This document shows, in pieces, positions 48,601 through 56,214 of a stretch of DNA of 64,000 nucleotides. The position numbers and the translations under genes are program-made. This stretch comes from an uncultured Clostridia bacterium. Lineage in GTDB: Bacteria > Bacillota > Clostridia > Tissierellales > Peptoniphilaceae. The DNA lies in NCBI GenBank assembly GCA_947254025.1, contig CAMYBS010000001.1, forward strand, positions 124,001 through 188,000, given 5' to 3'. Position 1 is the stretch's first letter. The number at the start of each line of letters is the position of its first letter. The notes below the pieces were generated by a model. The model did not search any database, was not told the origin of the DNA, and saw only the letters and a program-made list of their open reading frames with translations.

Positions 48601-50548
48601 ATGTTGTATGTCTGCAGTGGTCTGACCAATATGTGTCAATTAATTTTAATTCTGTTTGACTAGGATCTCTGTCTTCTTTTATAAAGTAGTCTTGGAACAC
48701 TTTTAAATCTTCTAATGACATAGCAAGTGACTTACTTTCAAGGAAATCTTTTAATCCATCTTCATCAAGTTTAATAAAGCCATCATAAATAAGTGACTCA
48801 ATGTTCTTATCAAAATTTTCTTTTAAAGTCGTAGGTATTCCTATTAAAACGCCTTCTGCTTGGTCAACTGTATTGATTAAGTGCTTCTTAATCTTTTTAA
48901 TGTCTTCTTCAGATACATTGCCTCTAATGTCATATACTTTTTCGCATCTTGCAAGCACATCATCTTTGCCAAGTGTAACCTTGATTGTGTCCTTCAAACC
49001 TTGCTCTCTTTGGTCAAATTGACCCTTCTTGTATCTAACAACAAAGGCATGCTTTAAATTCTTTTCCATCTCTAAAGCATCGTCCAATAAATAAATATTA
49101 TCTACTGGCTTTTCGCATAGTATGGTATTTGATATCTTATTAATTTCCTCATCAGAAAGTAATTCAATATCATATCTGTTATAAACTTTGATTGAATCAA
49201 GATTAATCTTAAGAAACTCTCTAATCTCTTTAGTTAAACCGTTTGATTCAGCATCAAATTCATCTTTTTTACAAACATAAACTCTCTTAACCACTGGACC
49301 AATATCCCTCCTATAATGCATTTTATTAAATGAAATTTTTTGAATTTCATCATAAACTTTCTTATATGCTTCCTCAAATGTATCAGCTTTGCAAAGTATA
49401 TTTAGCACTCTGCCACCATTAGTAAGAAGCTTATCGCCATCAGCTTTAACGCCCGCATAATTTACTTTTACTTCTTTTGATAGTGTATCTAGACCTTCTA
49501 TTTCGCACCCTTTATCATATTTTGCTGGATAGCCACCAGATGCTAATACAACATTAACAATCTTTTTATCATTAACTTCTAATTTATATTCATCTAGTCT
49601 TGCTTCACTTGTTTTGATTAGCGCATCCAACAATGATGAGTCTAGCCTTTCAAGTATAACCTCAGTCTCTGGATCGCCGAATCTAGTGTTAAATTCTAAA
49701 ACTTTTATTCCATCTGAGTTTATCATAAGGCCTGCGAAAAGAATACCTCTGTAATCAATGCCTTCCTCTTTCAAACCTTTGATAAATGGTTTTACTAGTT
49801 CTTCTTCTATATCCTTTAAGTATGGTATTGACATTAGGTTCGGTGAATATGAACCCATGCCTCCAGTATTTTCTCCTGTTTCGCCTTCATAAACTTTTTT
49901 ATGATCCTTTGCGCTAGGAAGCATTATATACTCGCCATTTGATATAAGCACATGAACAGATGTTTCAAAACCATCTATATATTCTTCGACTATTATCTTA
50001 TCATCACCAAACTTCTTATCTAGTAATAACTCATTAAGAGCCTCGTTTATTTCTTCTTCGCTTGATGCTATGATGACGCCCTTGCCTTGTGCAAGTCCAT
50101 CATACTTTAGTACTACTTTATTAACTTTTGATTCGTTAAGTAAAGAGTACGAATACATCTTTGCTTCATCAACGCTATCAGTCTCTAGATACTTCGCTGT
50201 GTCTATGTTATATTTTTCCATGAACTTCTTTGAAAATGCTTTGCTCTTTTCAAACATAGCAGCTTCCTTCTTTGGTCCAAATATCTTAAGTCCTTCTGCT
50301 TCGAACTTATCAACTATACCAAAGCATAGTGGATCTTCTGGACCTACTATAGTGAAGTCGATATCATTCTCTTTAGCATAAGCTGCTAAGTTGTCGAAGT
50401 CCATAACAGCTAAGTCAATATTTTTGAACTCACTCTTTGTCTTACCATTGCCAGGCGCGAATGTAATATCAACCGAACTATCTTGTTCTTTAATTTTTGA
50501 AGCAATGGCATACTCACGTCCACCGCTACCTATAATTAATATCTTCAT
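45614..50548 (-). CDS. Fused GAR synthetase and FGAM synthase (PurD-PurL)
   Basis: 1644-aa protein with two complete purine enzymes in one frame. Residues 1 to about 418 are PurD: MKILIIGSGGREYAIASKI, ATP-grasp VVLKYDGLAQGKGVIIA, GGMGSYSPN, EFNTRFGDPETEVIL and RRDIGP at its end. From about residue 420 (VKRVYVCKKDEFDAESNG) follows a single-chain PurL: YWSDHCRHTTF, FKNETHNHPTEIEPFGGAQTC-type sequence, a second half with GGKDSMSGTF, and a C-terminal glutamine amidotransferase with ILGICNGFQALIKTG and a late HGEGRL. They catalyse steps 2 and 4 of IMP synthesis. No other pur gene is nearby. AAGGAGTTAGCT precedes the ATG at 50548. Confidence 0.93.
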   Translation of the reverse strand: MKILIIGSGGREYAIASKIKEQDSSVDITFAPGNGKTKSEFKNIDLAVMDFDNLAAYAKENDIDFTIVGPEDPLCFGIVDKFEAEGLKIFGPKKEAAMFEKSKAFSKKFMEKYNIDTAKYLETDSVDEAKMYSYSLLNESKVNKVVLKYDGLAQGKGVIIASSEEEINEALNELLLDKKFGDDKIIVEEYIDGFETSVHVLISNGEYIMLPSAKDHKKVYEGETGENTGGMGSYSPNLMSIPYLKDIEEELVKPFIKGLKEEGIDYRGILFAGLMINSDGIKVLEFNTRFGDPETEVILERLDSSLLDALIKTSEARLDEYKLEVNDKKIVNVVLASGGYPAKYDKGCEIEGLDTLSKEVKVNYAGVKADGDKLLTNGGRVLNILCKADTFEEAYKKVYDEIQKISFNKMHYRRDIGPVVKRVYVCKKDEFDAESNGLTKEIREFLKINLDSIKVYNRYDIELLSDEEINKISNTILCEKPVDNIYLLDDALEMEKNLKHAFVVRYKKGQFDQREQGLKDTIKVTLGKDDVLARCEKVYDIRGNVSEEDIKKIKKHLINTVDQAEGVLIGIPTTLKENFDKNIESLIYDGFIKLDEDGLKDFLESKSLAMSLEDLKVFQDYFIKEDRDPSQTELKLIDTYWSDHCRHTTFNTQLTNINFEGENDFIEVIRNTLNEYLKVRKQYSKKDLTLMDLATIVTKKLRGLGKLNDLEVSEEINACSVKVKVSIDGRLRDYLLMFKNETHNHPTEIEPFGGAQTCLGGAIRDPLSGRSYVYQAMRITGAADPREAIEDTLEGKLPQRKIVLDAAKGYSSYGNQIGLATGYVDEVYHPGYKAKRMEVGAVIAAAPMENVYRGVPANGDIIILLGGKTGRDGIGGATGSSKIQTDKSVEDSAAEVQKGNAPTERKIQRLFRIPELAKMIKRCNDFGAGGVSVAIGELADSLLIHLDKVPLKYQGLSPMEIAISESQERMAVVIAKDDYEKFNEYANAENLEATIVAEVTDSERLIMMYKDIEVCNLKRSFLNSTGAPRKQDVIFKPEEAELFNDDLADDFTLELKKRLSDINVASKKSLIERFDSSVGRASIVQPLGGKNQLSPEQAMIARIPTTQGESSTASIMTYGFDPYLSEKSPFFGAYYAVVESLAKIASHGASPFKARLTFQEYFEKLNDDPYKWSKPFEALLGAFKICNDLQIPSIGGKDSMSGTFNNLNVPPTLISFAVTTMNIEDVVTPELKGNMKLGLIRTTINDDNTLDLNEFKKNSVELVSLISRKKVRSAIAINRDTTLPLLMKMAFGNDIGFNINMDADIMFKELYGSYIVEYTEDLEGIEYLGTTNTDASIIINGRRIDLEEYKEAYEKPLLDIFGEEARVEKTENKFTEKDFRAKSTKPVDEVKVIIPVFPGTNSEYDSKYAFEKEGAKVDVFVFNNLDNEHIDKSIDDLSKKIKESQILFIPGGFSLSDEPDGSGKFIANVLRNPKVKDAVEYLLNENDGLILGICNGFQALIKTGLLPYGKVKDIEEDDPTLTYNNIARHIARIVKTKALTTSSPWLKYIDKDKIYRVPISHGEGRLLINKELYEQLRDNSQLAFEYLDNPNGSNYDIESILSPDGKILGKMAHSERVETDTFKNISGIEIQNIFKAGVEFFKKD

Positions 50549-50558
50549 AGCTAACTCC

Positions 50559-51551
50559 TTATATTTGTACAAAGCCAACTTTTTTCATTACTTTTCTTAA
50601 AGTCTTATTAGCAAGGTATCTCGCTTTATCTCTACCTTCAGCCATAAGTTTTTCAAGGCCTTCTTTATCTTGAATAACCTCATTAAAATTATATTGAAAG
50701 TCTTTTAAATCTTCGTATATAATATCTGCTAAATCCTCTTTAAACTCTTTATATCCAAGCGAGTCATACTTCTTAACTATATCTTCTGGGCTAATACCAG
50801 TGAATGAGCTATATATATTTATAAGGTTATATAGACCCTCTCTCTTTGGATCGTAAGCAAAGTTTGGCTCACTATCTGTAACGGCCTTTCTAATCTTTGA
50901 ATAAATTCTGTCCTTGCTATCCATGATATAGATAAAACTGTTTTGATCTTCGTCAGACTTACTCATCTTTCTACTTGGATCTTGAAGAGACATGATTCTT
51001 TTTCCTGTCTTAGCAATGTAGGCTTCAGGTACCTTAAATGTGTCTGAGTATTTACTGTTGAATCTAATTGCTAAATCTCTCGCAAGTTCCATATGTTGAG
51101 TTTGATCTTCACCAACAGGAACTAAGTCTGTTTGATATAATAGTATATCTCCGGCCATTAATACTGGATATGTTAATAAACCAGCATTACAGTTTTCTGG
51201 AGACTTCTTGGACTTGTCCTTATACTGAGTCATTCTATTAAGCTGACCAATATATGCTATAGTATCGAGTATCCATCCTAACATTGCATGTTCAGGTACG
51301 TGCGATTGAACAAATAATACACTTTTTTCTGGGTCAACACCACTTACCAGCATCATGGCAAATATTTCATAAGTCTTCTTCCTTAATTCCTTTGGAATCT
51401 TTGGTACGGTTATGCTGTGTAAGTCTGCAACTGCATATAAACAATTGTAGTCGTCTTGAAGTTTAGCTAAATTCTTTAAAGCTCCTAGATAATTGCCTAT
51501 GGTTAAATCACCTGAGGGCTGTATAGCGCTAAATGCTGTTTTTCTATCCAT
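50559..51551 (-). CDS. trpS: Tryptophan--tRNA ligase
   Basis: 330-aa class I synthetase. The HIGH-like motif is SGDLTIGNYLGAL near residue 15 and the KMSKS loop is RKMSKSDED near residue 195; AGDILLYQTDLVPVGEDQTQHMELARD is conserved. Its ribosome binding site lies in the second copy of a 28-bp tandem duplication. No T-box leader is present. It follows a zinc peptidase gene and precedes the PurD-PurL gene by 10 bases. Confidence 0.97.
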   Translation of the reverse strand: MDRKTAFSAIQPSGDLTIGNYLGALKNLAKLQDDYNCLYAVADLHSITVPKIPKELRKKTYEIFAMMLVSGVDPEKSVLFVQSHVPEHAMLGWILDTIAYIGQLNRMTQYKDKSKKSPENCNAGLLTYPVLMAGDILLYQTDLVPVGEDQTQHMELARDLAIRFNSKYSDTFKVPEAYIAKTGKRIMSLQDPSRKMSKSDEDQNSFIYIMDSKDRIYSKIRKAVTDSEPNFAYDPKREGLYNLINIYSSFTGISPEDIVKKYDSLGYKEFKEDLADIIYEDLKDFQYNFNEVIQDKEGLEKLMAEGRDKARYLANKTLRKVMKKVGFVQI

Positions 51552-51607
51552 TTTATATCTCCTTTATATCATTAAATATTTTATATCTTCTTTATATCAT
51601 TAAATAT
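51552..51607 (-). repeat. 28-bp tandem duplication covering the trpS ribosome binding site
   Basis: Two adjacent 28-base copies (51552-51579 and 51580-51607) differ at one base. Copy two includes the last codons of the zinc peptidase gene; copy one carries the AAAGGAG ribosome binding site of trpS, whereas the other has AAAGAAG. The duplication accounts for the whole gap between the genes. Confidence 0.85.
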
Positions 51608-52451
51608 CGCTTTTAAATGTATTGCCATCTTGAATGTTCCCACTTTCATAGCCTTTCTTGAACCACTCCACTCTTTGTTCGCTTGTTCCGTGTGTGAAGC
51701 TATCAGGAACTACTCTGCCTTGATACTTTTCTTGAAGCGTATCGTCACCTATCTTTGATGCAGCATTAATTGCTTCTTCAATATCTCCTACATCAAGTAT
51801 GCCCTTGTCCTTAATGCGATTAGCAAAAACTCCTGCATAGTAGTCTGCTTGTAATTCAAGTCTTACAGAGTATTTATTGTATTCTTTTTCTGATACTTTG
51901 CCTTGCAGTGCGTGAACTTGGTCTAAGGTGCCTAATAACTTTTGTACGTGATGACCTACTTCATGTGCAAGTACATATGCCATAGCAAAATCACCCTTTG
52001 CTCCAAACTCATTCTTAAGTTGATCAAAGAAGGAAAGGTCTATGTAGATGTTCTTATCAACCGAGCAATAGAAAGGTCCAACCTGTTCAGATGCAAAGCC
52101 GCAGCCGGACTTGATGCCTCCATTGAAAAGAGTAAGCTCAGGTTCTTCATATTTTAGTCCGTTCTCCTTAAATACTTCATGCCACACATCTTCAGTATCC
52201 TTTAAAACAACTGAAATGAATTCTTTGTACTCTTCTTCTCTTTCGCTTGTGATAGGTGTACCTTGACCACTTTGTATGCCGTTGCCACTTGGCCCACCAA
52301 AGATACCGTCACCAAAGACTAAGTATAAAACTAGTAAAAGTATGACTCCACCTGTACCCATCTTGAAGCCGCCAAAGTTTGGCATTGCTCCTCCTGACTG
52401 ACCTCTTCTGTCGTTAACATTGGTAGATTTCTCTCTGCCTCTCCACTTCAT
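51600..52451 (-). CDS. Neutral zinc metallopeptidase (YpfJ family)
   Basis: 283-aa membrane-anchored protein of the putative neutral zinc metallopeptidase family. It begins MKWRGREKSTNVNDRRGQ, the family start, followed by a Gly-rich stretch and one membrane helix (TGGVILLLVLYLVFGDGIFGG). The zinc site is AYVLAHEVGHHVQKLLG (HExxH form HEVGH) with the third ligand probably in LELQADYYAGVFA. Substrate unknown. It ends within a tandem duplication leading into trpS. Confidence 0.9.
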   Translation of the reverse strand: MKWRGREKSTNVNDRRGQSGGAMPNFGGFKMGTGGVILLLVLYLVFGDGIFGGPSGNGIQSGQGTPITSEREEEYKEFISVVLKDTEDVWHEVFKENGLKYEEPELTLFNGGIKSGCGFASEQVGPFYCSVDKNIYIDLSFFDQLKNEFGAKGDFAMAYVLAHEVGHHVQKLLGTLDQVHALQGKVSEKEYNKYSVRLELQADYYAGVFANRIKDKGILDVGDIEEAINAASKIGDDTLQEKYQGRVVPDSFTHGTSEQRVEWFKKGYESGNIQDGNTFKSDI

Positions 52452-52462
52452 TTCATCATCCC

Positions 52463-53722
52463 CTATAGATTCTTAATTATATCTTCAACCTTACTTGCTA
52501 CTAAATCCTCATCTATGTTCTTCATCTTTTTGTTTTCCATAATGATCTTACCGTTGATGATAGTCGTATCAACTTCACTTCCATTCATCGAGTAAACCAT
52601 TGCACTAATTAAATTATTTTGCGGCTTTAAATTTGTATTATCAAGATCTATTAATATTAAATCTGCAAGTGATCCTTCACTAATGTTTATATCCTCATCA
52701 AAAATATATTTGTATGGATTAATAGTTGCTAGCTTAAGTACTTCATCAGCGCTCATAATTTTTGGGTCAAGTGAGCGAGCTTTAGCTGCTAGTGATACTG
52801 CTCTCATCTCAGTAAACATATTTTGCATGTTATTTGAGCTTGCGCCATCAGTACCTATTGCAAGTTTTATTCCGCGCATAGACATATTTTTAATATCTGG
52901 TATGCCACTAGCTAGTTTCATATTTGAAGACACATTTAAGCTAACAAGCGCATTGTTTTTTGCTATGATGTCCATATCTTCTTCAGATAAATGAACGCAG
53001 TGAGCTAGTATTGTCTTTTGATCAAACATACCAAGCTCCTTAAATAACTTTATAGGGCTCTTCTTGTATTCTTTATATGAATTATTAACTTCGGTAATAG
53101 TTTCATTAGCATGTGTGTGAATGATTAAGTCTAATTCTTTTGCAAGATCTATACAGCTCTTTAGATATTCTGGCCCTGTTGTGTATATAGCATGAGGAGC
53201 TATTGCAAGTCTTAATAAGCCATCTTTTTGATGATACTTTTCATACATATCACGTATATTTGCTTCTCTTTCTTTTTTAACAGCATCATTTGTCATACCT
53301 CTCGCGATAAGTCCTCTCAAGCCAATCTCATTTGCAGCATCAAAGACTCTTTCGCAGAACATATACATGTCATTAAAGGCAGTGGTACCTGTCTTTACAA
53401 GTTCTATAAAGGTTAAAAGACTCGCCCAATAGATATCTTCTGCTGTAAGCTTTGACTCGAGTGGCCATATTTTATTTTGTAGCCAATCCATAAGCTCCAT
53501 ATCGTCTGCGTAATTTCTAAAAACGCTCATTGCTATATGGTTATGCGTGTTAAATAGTCCTGGCATTAATAATTTATCAGTTCCATCTATTGTATATGCA
53601 CCAGCATCATCTATGTTGTCAGCAATCTTTTTAACTCTATTGCCATCAATTAAAACATCGCAAGGACCTTTTACAATCGATTCTTCTACATCAATATACT
53701 TAGTATTTTTAATCAGTATCAT
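52463..53722 (-). CDS. mtaD: 5-methylthioadenosine/S-adenosylhomocysteine deaminase
   Basis: 419-aa amidohydrolase-superfamily deaminase. Metal ligands: MPGLFNTHNHIAMSVFRNYADDMELMDWLQNKIWP (HxH), IIHTHANET, ILAHCVHLSEEDM and the Asp in IGTDGASSNN; the LQNKIWPLE pattern is characteristic of the MTA/SAH deaminase branch. It recycles the purine products of SAM metabolism. An unknown membrane protein lies 9 bases upstream. Confidence 0.92.
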   Translation of the reverse strand: MILIKNTKYIDVEESIVKGPCDVLIDGNRVKKIADNIDDAGAYTIDGTDKLLMPGLFNTHNHIAMSVFRNYADDMELMDWLQNKIWPLESKLTAEDIYWASLLTFIELVKTGTTAFNDMYMFCERVFDAANEIGLRGLIARGMTNDAVKKEREANIRDMYEKYHQKDGLLRLAIAPHAIYTTGPEYLKSCIDLAKELDLIIHTHANETITEVNNSYKEYKKSPIKLFKELGMFDQKTILAHCVHLSEEDMDIIAKNNALVSLNVSSNMKLASGIPDIKNMSMRGIKLAIGTDGASSNNMQNMFTEMRAVSLAAKARSLDPKIMSADEVLKLATINPYKYIFDEDINISEGSLADLILIDLDNTNLKPQNNLISAMVYSMNGSEVDTTIINGKIIMENKKMKNIDEDLVASKVEDIIKNL

Positions 53723-53731
53723 CTTAACCTC

Positions 53732-54250
53732 CTATAGATATGTGAAATTCTCTTTCGTATATACAACAAGTGGCACTATAACTAAACAAGCTGTTATGCT
53801 TAGTAGTGACGCAACTAAGTTAACTTTAAGCACTCTATCGATATTGTATATATGCACTATATTTGCTAAAATAAGCGCTATTATATAGCTTGACACCTTG
53901 GCTATTAGTAAAGAAATAAGTAGAGAGAATATGTAAGATATACCAAACTTTACATGACTGAGGTATCCTATAGCATAGCCAAAACTAATTTCTATAAATA
54001 GCATAAGTGTTTTTATATCAATGTTTAAATTTTTTCTATATAATAAATTTAGTATAAAAATAAGTATAACGCTTGGAAGCGAGAATTTTATATCTAGTGT
54101 AAATACAGCTATGTATGTAAATAACAGTATTGCTAGATATTCGTTGAAGCCTTTGTCTAGCTTCATTAATGCAAAATTCATGGCTAGGCTTAGAGCTATA
54201 AGGGCTAAACTTATCATTATATCTAAAGCATTATCTTTAATAAATTTCAT
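53732..54250 (-). CDS. Unknown polytopic membrane protein
   Basis: 172 aa with about five hydrophobic segments covering nearly the whole chain (IMISLALIALSLAMNFALM, EYLAILLFTYIAVFTL, SVILIFILNLLY, YIFSLLISLLIAKVSSYIIALILANIV, VASLLSITACLVIVPLVVY). Size and spacing resemble small transporter substrate subunits of the ECF type, but no signature is recognised. It lies between a CYTH protein and the MTA/SAH deaminase; a purine or nucleoside substrate would be pure speculation. Confidence 0.6.
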   Translation of the reverse strand: MKFIKDNALDIMISLALIALSLAMNFALMKLDKGFNEYLAILLFTYIAVFTLDIKFSLPSVILIFILNLLYRKNLNIDIKTLMLFIEISFGYAIGYLSHVKFGISYIFSLLISLLIAKVSSYIIALILANIVHIYNIDRVLKVNLVASLLSITACLVIVPLVVYTKENFTYL

Positions 54251-54782
54251 TATGATCTTTCCTTAATTCTGTAATATTTTTCGTCGTAATATTTTTCCTG
54301 TCAATATTAAATTCTTGTATAAGTTCTTCAAGTTTCTCATCATCTTTAACTTCTATCTCTAGGTATGGCACATCAAACGTTTTCTTATCTAGCTCATCAA
54401 AATCAAAACGAGCATCCTTATAGATGTATGAGTTTCTAGTTTTGTAGTTTACTTCTTGTACATCTACTCCTAAGAGATTTAATATCTTAAGCAATGCCTG
54501 AGGATCTTCTACCTTGCTTGTAATCTCCTCTGAGTTTCTCAATCCACCGCTGTCCTTGCCTTTAATCTTGTATGTTAAATAAGACGTCTTCTTTCCATCC
54601 TTATTCACTTCTCTCAATCTAAGAAGTGCTTTTAACTTATTGTTCTCATCTAAATCAACTCTTAATATATGATTAACTTGTTTTTCTTCACCTAAATATT
54701 GTGCACCCTTAGATGAAAGTTCTCCTTTTAAAGCATCTAAGTCAAGATTAAAAACCTTGACTTCTTTTTCTCTTTCAATCAT
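54237..54782 (-). CDS. CYTH domain protein (class IV adenylate cyclase-like)
   Basis: 181-aa CYTH/triphosphate tunnel protein. The ExExK motif is at the N-terminus (EREKEVKVFN), with tunnel-lining basic and acidic strands in LLRLREVNKDGKKTSYLTYKIKG and RNSYIYKDARFDFDELDKKTFDVPYLEIEV. Family members act on triphosphates (thiamine triphosphate, inorganic triphosphate) or make cAMP; the substrate cannot be read from sequence. The start overlaps the nagB stop by one base without a clear ribosome binding site. Confidence 0.85.
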   Translation of the reverse strand: MIEREKEVKVFNLDLDALKGELSSKGAQYLGEEKQVNHILRVDLDENNKLKALLRLREVNKDGKKTSYLTYKIKGKDSGGLRNSEEITSKVEDPQALLKILNLLGVDVQEVNYKTRNSYIYKDARFDFDELDKKTFDVPYLEIEVKDDEKLEELIQEFNIDRKNITTKNITELRKDHNEIY

Positions 54783-55513
54783 TATTTTATTACTAGACTC
54801 GCTAGTTTTTCATCTATGATTACAGTAACGTCTTGATGCAAGTTTAATAGTGATACAGGTACCTTAGATGATATCTTTTTAGAGTTTAATAAATAATCTA
54901 TGGCAAAGCTCTTTTGAGTGCCGCTTGCAATCAAAACTATCTTCTTCGCTTTGAATATAGATCCAACACCCATTGTTATGGCAAACTTAGGAACATCATC
55001 GATGTCATCAAAGAATCTTGAGTTTGCAACTCTTGTTGATTCTGAAAGTTCTTGCACATATGTTACAGCGCTTAAGTCATCACCCGGCTCATTGAAGCCA
55101 ATGTGGCCATTTTTGCCAACGCCTAAAACTTGTAAGTCAATCTCGTAATGCGATAGCATCTCTTCGTATTCTTTAGCTGCCTTATCTAACTCATGATTTT
55201 CTGCATGAGGTATGTGTGTGTTCTTTTTATCAATATTGATATGGTTGAAAAGGTTCTCGTTCATAAAGTAGTAATAACTAGCTGGGTGATCCTTCTTTAG
55301 TCCAACGTACTCATCTAGATTAAAAGTTATTACATCTTTAAAGTCAATTGTTCCTTCTTTATTTGCTTTTATAAGTTCTTTATACATGCCAATAGGGCTT
55401 GATCCTGTTGCCAAACCTAATACACTGTCATGCTTTTCTTGAATTTGTTTAATAAATATTTGAGCAGCTTCTCTACTCATTTCGTCGTAATCTTTGCATA
55501 CTATAACTTTCAT
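54782..55513 (-). CDS. nagB: Glucosamine-6-phosphate deaminase
   Basis: 243-aa enzyme that converts GlcN6P to fructose-6-phosphate and ammonia. Motifs: VLGLATGSSPIGMYKELI (phosphate binding), FNLDEYVGLKKDHPASYYYFM and LGVGKNGHIGFNEPGDD with the catalytic His. No nagA is next to it. GAGGTGTTAGC precedes the ATG. Confidence 0.96.
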   Translation of the reverse strand: MKVIVCKDYDEMSREAAQIFIKQIQEKHDSVLGLATGSSPIGMYKELIKANKEGTIDFKDVITFNLDEYVGLKKDHPASYYYFMNENLFNHINIDKKNTHIPHAENHELDKAAKEYEEMLSHYEIDLQVLGVGKNGHIGFNEPGDDLSAVTYVQELSESTRVANSRFFDDIDDVPKFAITMGVGSIFKAKKIVLIASGTQKSFAIDYLLNSKKISSKVPVSLLNLHQDVTVIIDEKLASLVIK

Positions 55514-55514
55514 G

Positions 55515-56204
55515 CTAACACCTCTCTATTAATTTAAGTTTAAAATTTAAGTAGTCACTTGATACCAATGAGTAGTCTATGCCCTCTATCAAGCCTTCTC
55601 GTCTGTACCTATGGCCCCCCGCATGCAAGTGGCCATATATGCATTTATATACATTGTATTCTTTCATCAAATCGTGAAACTGATTTGGCTTTAAGTCCAT
55701 GTTAAATGGCGGGTAGTGAAGCATCACTATAATCTTCTTTGTCTTGTCTGCCTTTTCAAGTGACAATGATAACCTAATAAGTTCTCTATCCGTTATCTTC
55801 TTATCGTTCTCTTCGTCATACTTATCGTTATCCTCTTGCATCCAGCCTCTTGTTGCGCAGATTGTAAAGTCTTTATAAGTATACGCATCGTTTTGTAAAA
55901 AGTATATGGATTTAAATCCAAAGCCATTCATCTTAGATATGCTTGTCCACCAATAATCATGATTACCCTTACTGATAAGCTTCTTGCCAGGCAATTCATC
56001 TATAAATTTTAAATCATCTATAGCTTCAGTAAATCGCATAGCCCATGAAGTATCACCTGGCAGCAAAACTAAGTCGTCTTCTTTAACATTCTCAAGCCAG
56101 CTTGCCTTAATCTTTTGATCATGGTTTTGCCAGTTGCCACCGAAGATACCCATAGGTTTTAAATCTGTTGAATCTAAATGCAAATCGCCTATAGCATAAA
56201 TCAT
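55515..56204 (-). CDS. Calcineurin-like metallophosphoesterase
   Basis: 229-aa soluble phosphoesterase starting MIYAIGDLHLD. All metal-binding motifs are present: GDLHLD, LLPGDTSWAM, SKGNHDYWW, MLHYPPF and YGHLHAGGHR. The frame runs on upstream to 56321, but the ATG at 56204 with AGAGGTGAAAAA is clearly the start. The substrate is unknown; the family is frequent in clostridia as a single-domain protein. It lies between the YhaN-like gene and nagB. Confidence 0.9.
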   Translation of the reverse strand: MIYAIGDLHLDSTDLKPMGIFGGNWQNHDQKIKASWLENVKEDDLVLLPGDTSWAMRFTEAIDDLKFIDELPGKKLISKGNHDYWWTSISKMNGFGFKSIYFLQNDAYTYKDFTICATRGWMQEDNDKYDEENDKKITDRELIRLSLSLEKADKTKKIIVMLHYPPFNMDLKPNQFHDLMKEYNVYKCIYGHLHAGGHRYRREGLIEGIDYSLVSSDYLNFKLKLIERC

Positions 56205-56214
56205 TTTTTCACCT

